6,100 bases of DNA from Desulfobacterales bacterium (GTDB taxonomy: Bacteria; Desulfobacterota; DSM-4660; Desulfatiglandales; JALVZP01), in assembly GCA_027064285.1 (NCBI GenBank), contig JAMOPX010000212.1, forward strand, positions 1 through 6,100. Reading direction: 5' to 3'. The first letter of the stretch is position 1. Every line of letters starts with the position of its first letter. Both the position numbers and the translations under genes were made by a program. Of this stretch, positions 5,760 through 6,100 are shown one piece after another. The notes beneath the pieces are model-generated. The model was not told where the DNA came from and did no database searches. It worked only from the letters and a program-made list of their open reading frames with translations.

Positions 5760-6100
5760 TTGATTACAGTTCAGCGTCTTTTAGAGTTTGAGTCTTTTGA
5801 AGATAGGATCAATGTTCTAAAACTTATGCGCTCTTTTTCTTCATATATGAGATTTGCTTATCAAAGACTTTTCCCTCTAAATTCCAGATATTGTGATGAT
5901 GCTATTTCAAAAGCCAAAGATATGCTTACCAGTTGTAAGAAAAGGAACATAAATCCTGTTAAAATAATCTTTGGTGGAAAGAACTTATTGGAAAAATTAA
6001 AAAAGAATCATCTACAGGGTAAGAAGAGAGAAAAACTAATAGGAATTGATATAAATGCATCTCCTTTTCATATTGCATGGAGCGAAGTGGATAGAGATGG
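5760..6100 (+). CDS. TnpB / IS605 OrfB-like protein, N-terminal part (partial, apparently internally shortened)
   Basis: The frame is open from TTG 5760 to the right edge (113 codons). The start of the product resembles a family of IS200/IS605-associated TnpB proteins. It has LITVQRLLEFESFEDRINVL (1-20), LMRSFSSYMRFAYQRL (22-37), LNSRYCDDAISKAKDML (40-56), NPVKIIFGGKNLLEKLKKNH (65-84) and GIDINASPFHIAWSEVD (95-111). The last carries the first RuvC aspartate (Asp97). TnpB proteins are RNA-guided DNA nucleases of transposons. From memory, relatives have about 15-20 more residues after RFAYxRL and about 100 more between GKKREKL and GIDIN. Both would be in-frame losses, so this may be a decayed copy, a domesticated derivative or a truly short form. 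TTG is chosen because the family begins near xxTVQ and a TAG at 5742 closes the frame upstream. GAGGAAG (5744-5750) may be the ribosome site. It lies 76 nt after the fluoride terminator. Confidence 0.75.
   Translation, partial: MITVQRLLEFESFEDRINVLKLMRSFSSYMRFAYQRLFPLNSRYCDDAISKAKDMLTSCKKRNINPVKIIFGGKNLLEKLKKNHLQGKKREKLIGIDINASPFHIAWSEVDRD

Overview
The window comes from a bacterium with an AT-rich genome. Peptidoglycan recycling (Mpl) shows it is bacterial. A tungsten- or molybdenum-pterin aldehyde:ferredoxin oxidoreductase points to an anaerobe. This set of genes, the TnpB-like protein type and the AT-rich composition would suit a thermophilic anaerobe of the Desulfobacterota or Nitrospirota kind. 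That placement is an inference from general resemblance, not something the sequence proves.

Positions 1-5176 hold five tightly packed genes, all on the minus strand. In transcription order they are ilvE (branched-chain aminotransferase), mtnA (methylthioribose-1-phosphate isomerase), an AOR-family oxidoreductase, an M50/site-2-type membrane metalloprotease, and mpl (murein tripeptide ligase, cut by the left edge). The junctions are a 1-nt gap, a 13-nt overlap, an 11-nt overlap and a 5-nt gap, so this is almost certainly one operon with translational coupling. IlvE and MtnA can be linked through methionine salvage. IlvE and AOR can be linked through 2-oxo acid and aldehyde metabolism of branched-chain amino acids. 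The protease and mpl have no evident metabolic link to the others.

Positions 5177-5590 hold no convincing gene. A GC-rich, highly structured patch at about 5240-5443 stands out sharply from its AT-rich flanks. It contains nested inverted repeats and is a candidate for an unidentified structured RNA. The promoter of the ilvE operon probably lies at its left side.

Positions 5557-5683 on the plus strand carry a very clear fluoride riboswitch (crcB motif). It has a perfect TTGACA -35 box, a predicted start at the first base of the aptamer, the diagnostic loop-to-tail pseudoknot and a strong intrinsic terminator. The next gene, running off the right edge from about 5760, is not a recognisable fluoride exporter. 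It is the N-terminal part of a TnpB/IS605-OrfB-like protein that appears to lack internal segments normally present in that family. A fluoride switch in front of a shrunken TnpB-like gene is the most unusual feature of the window.
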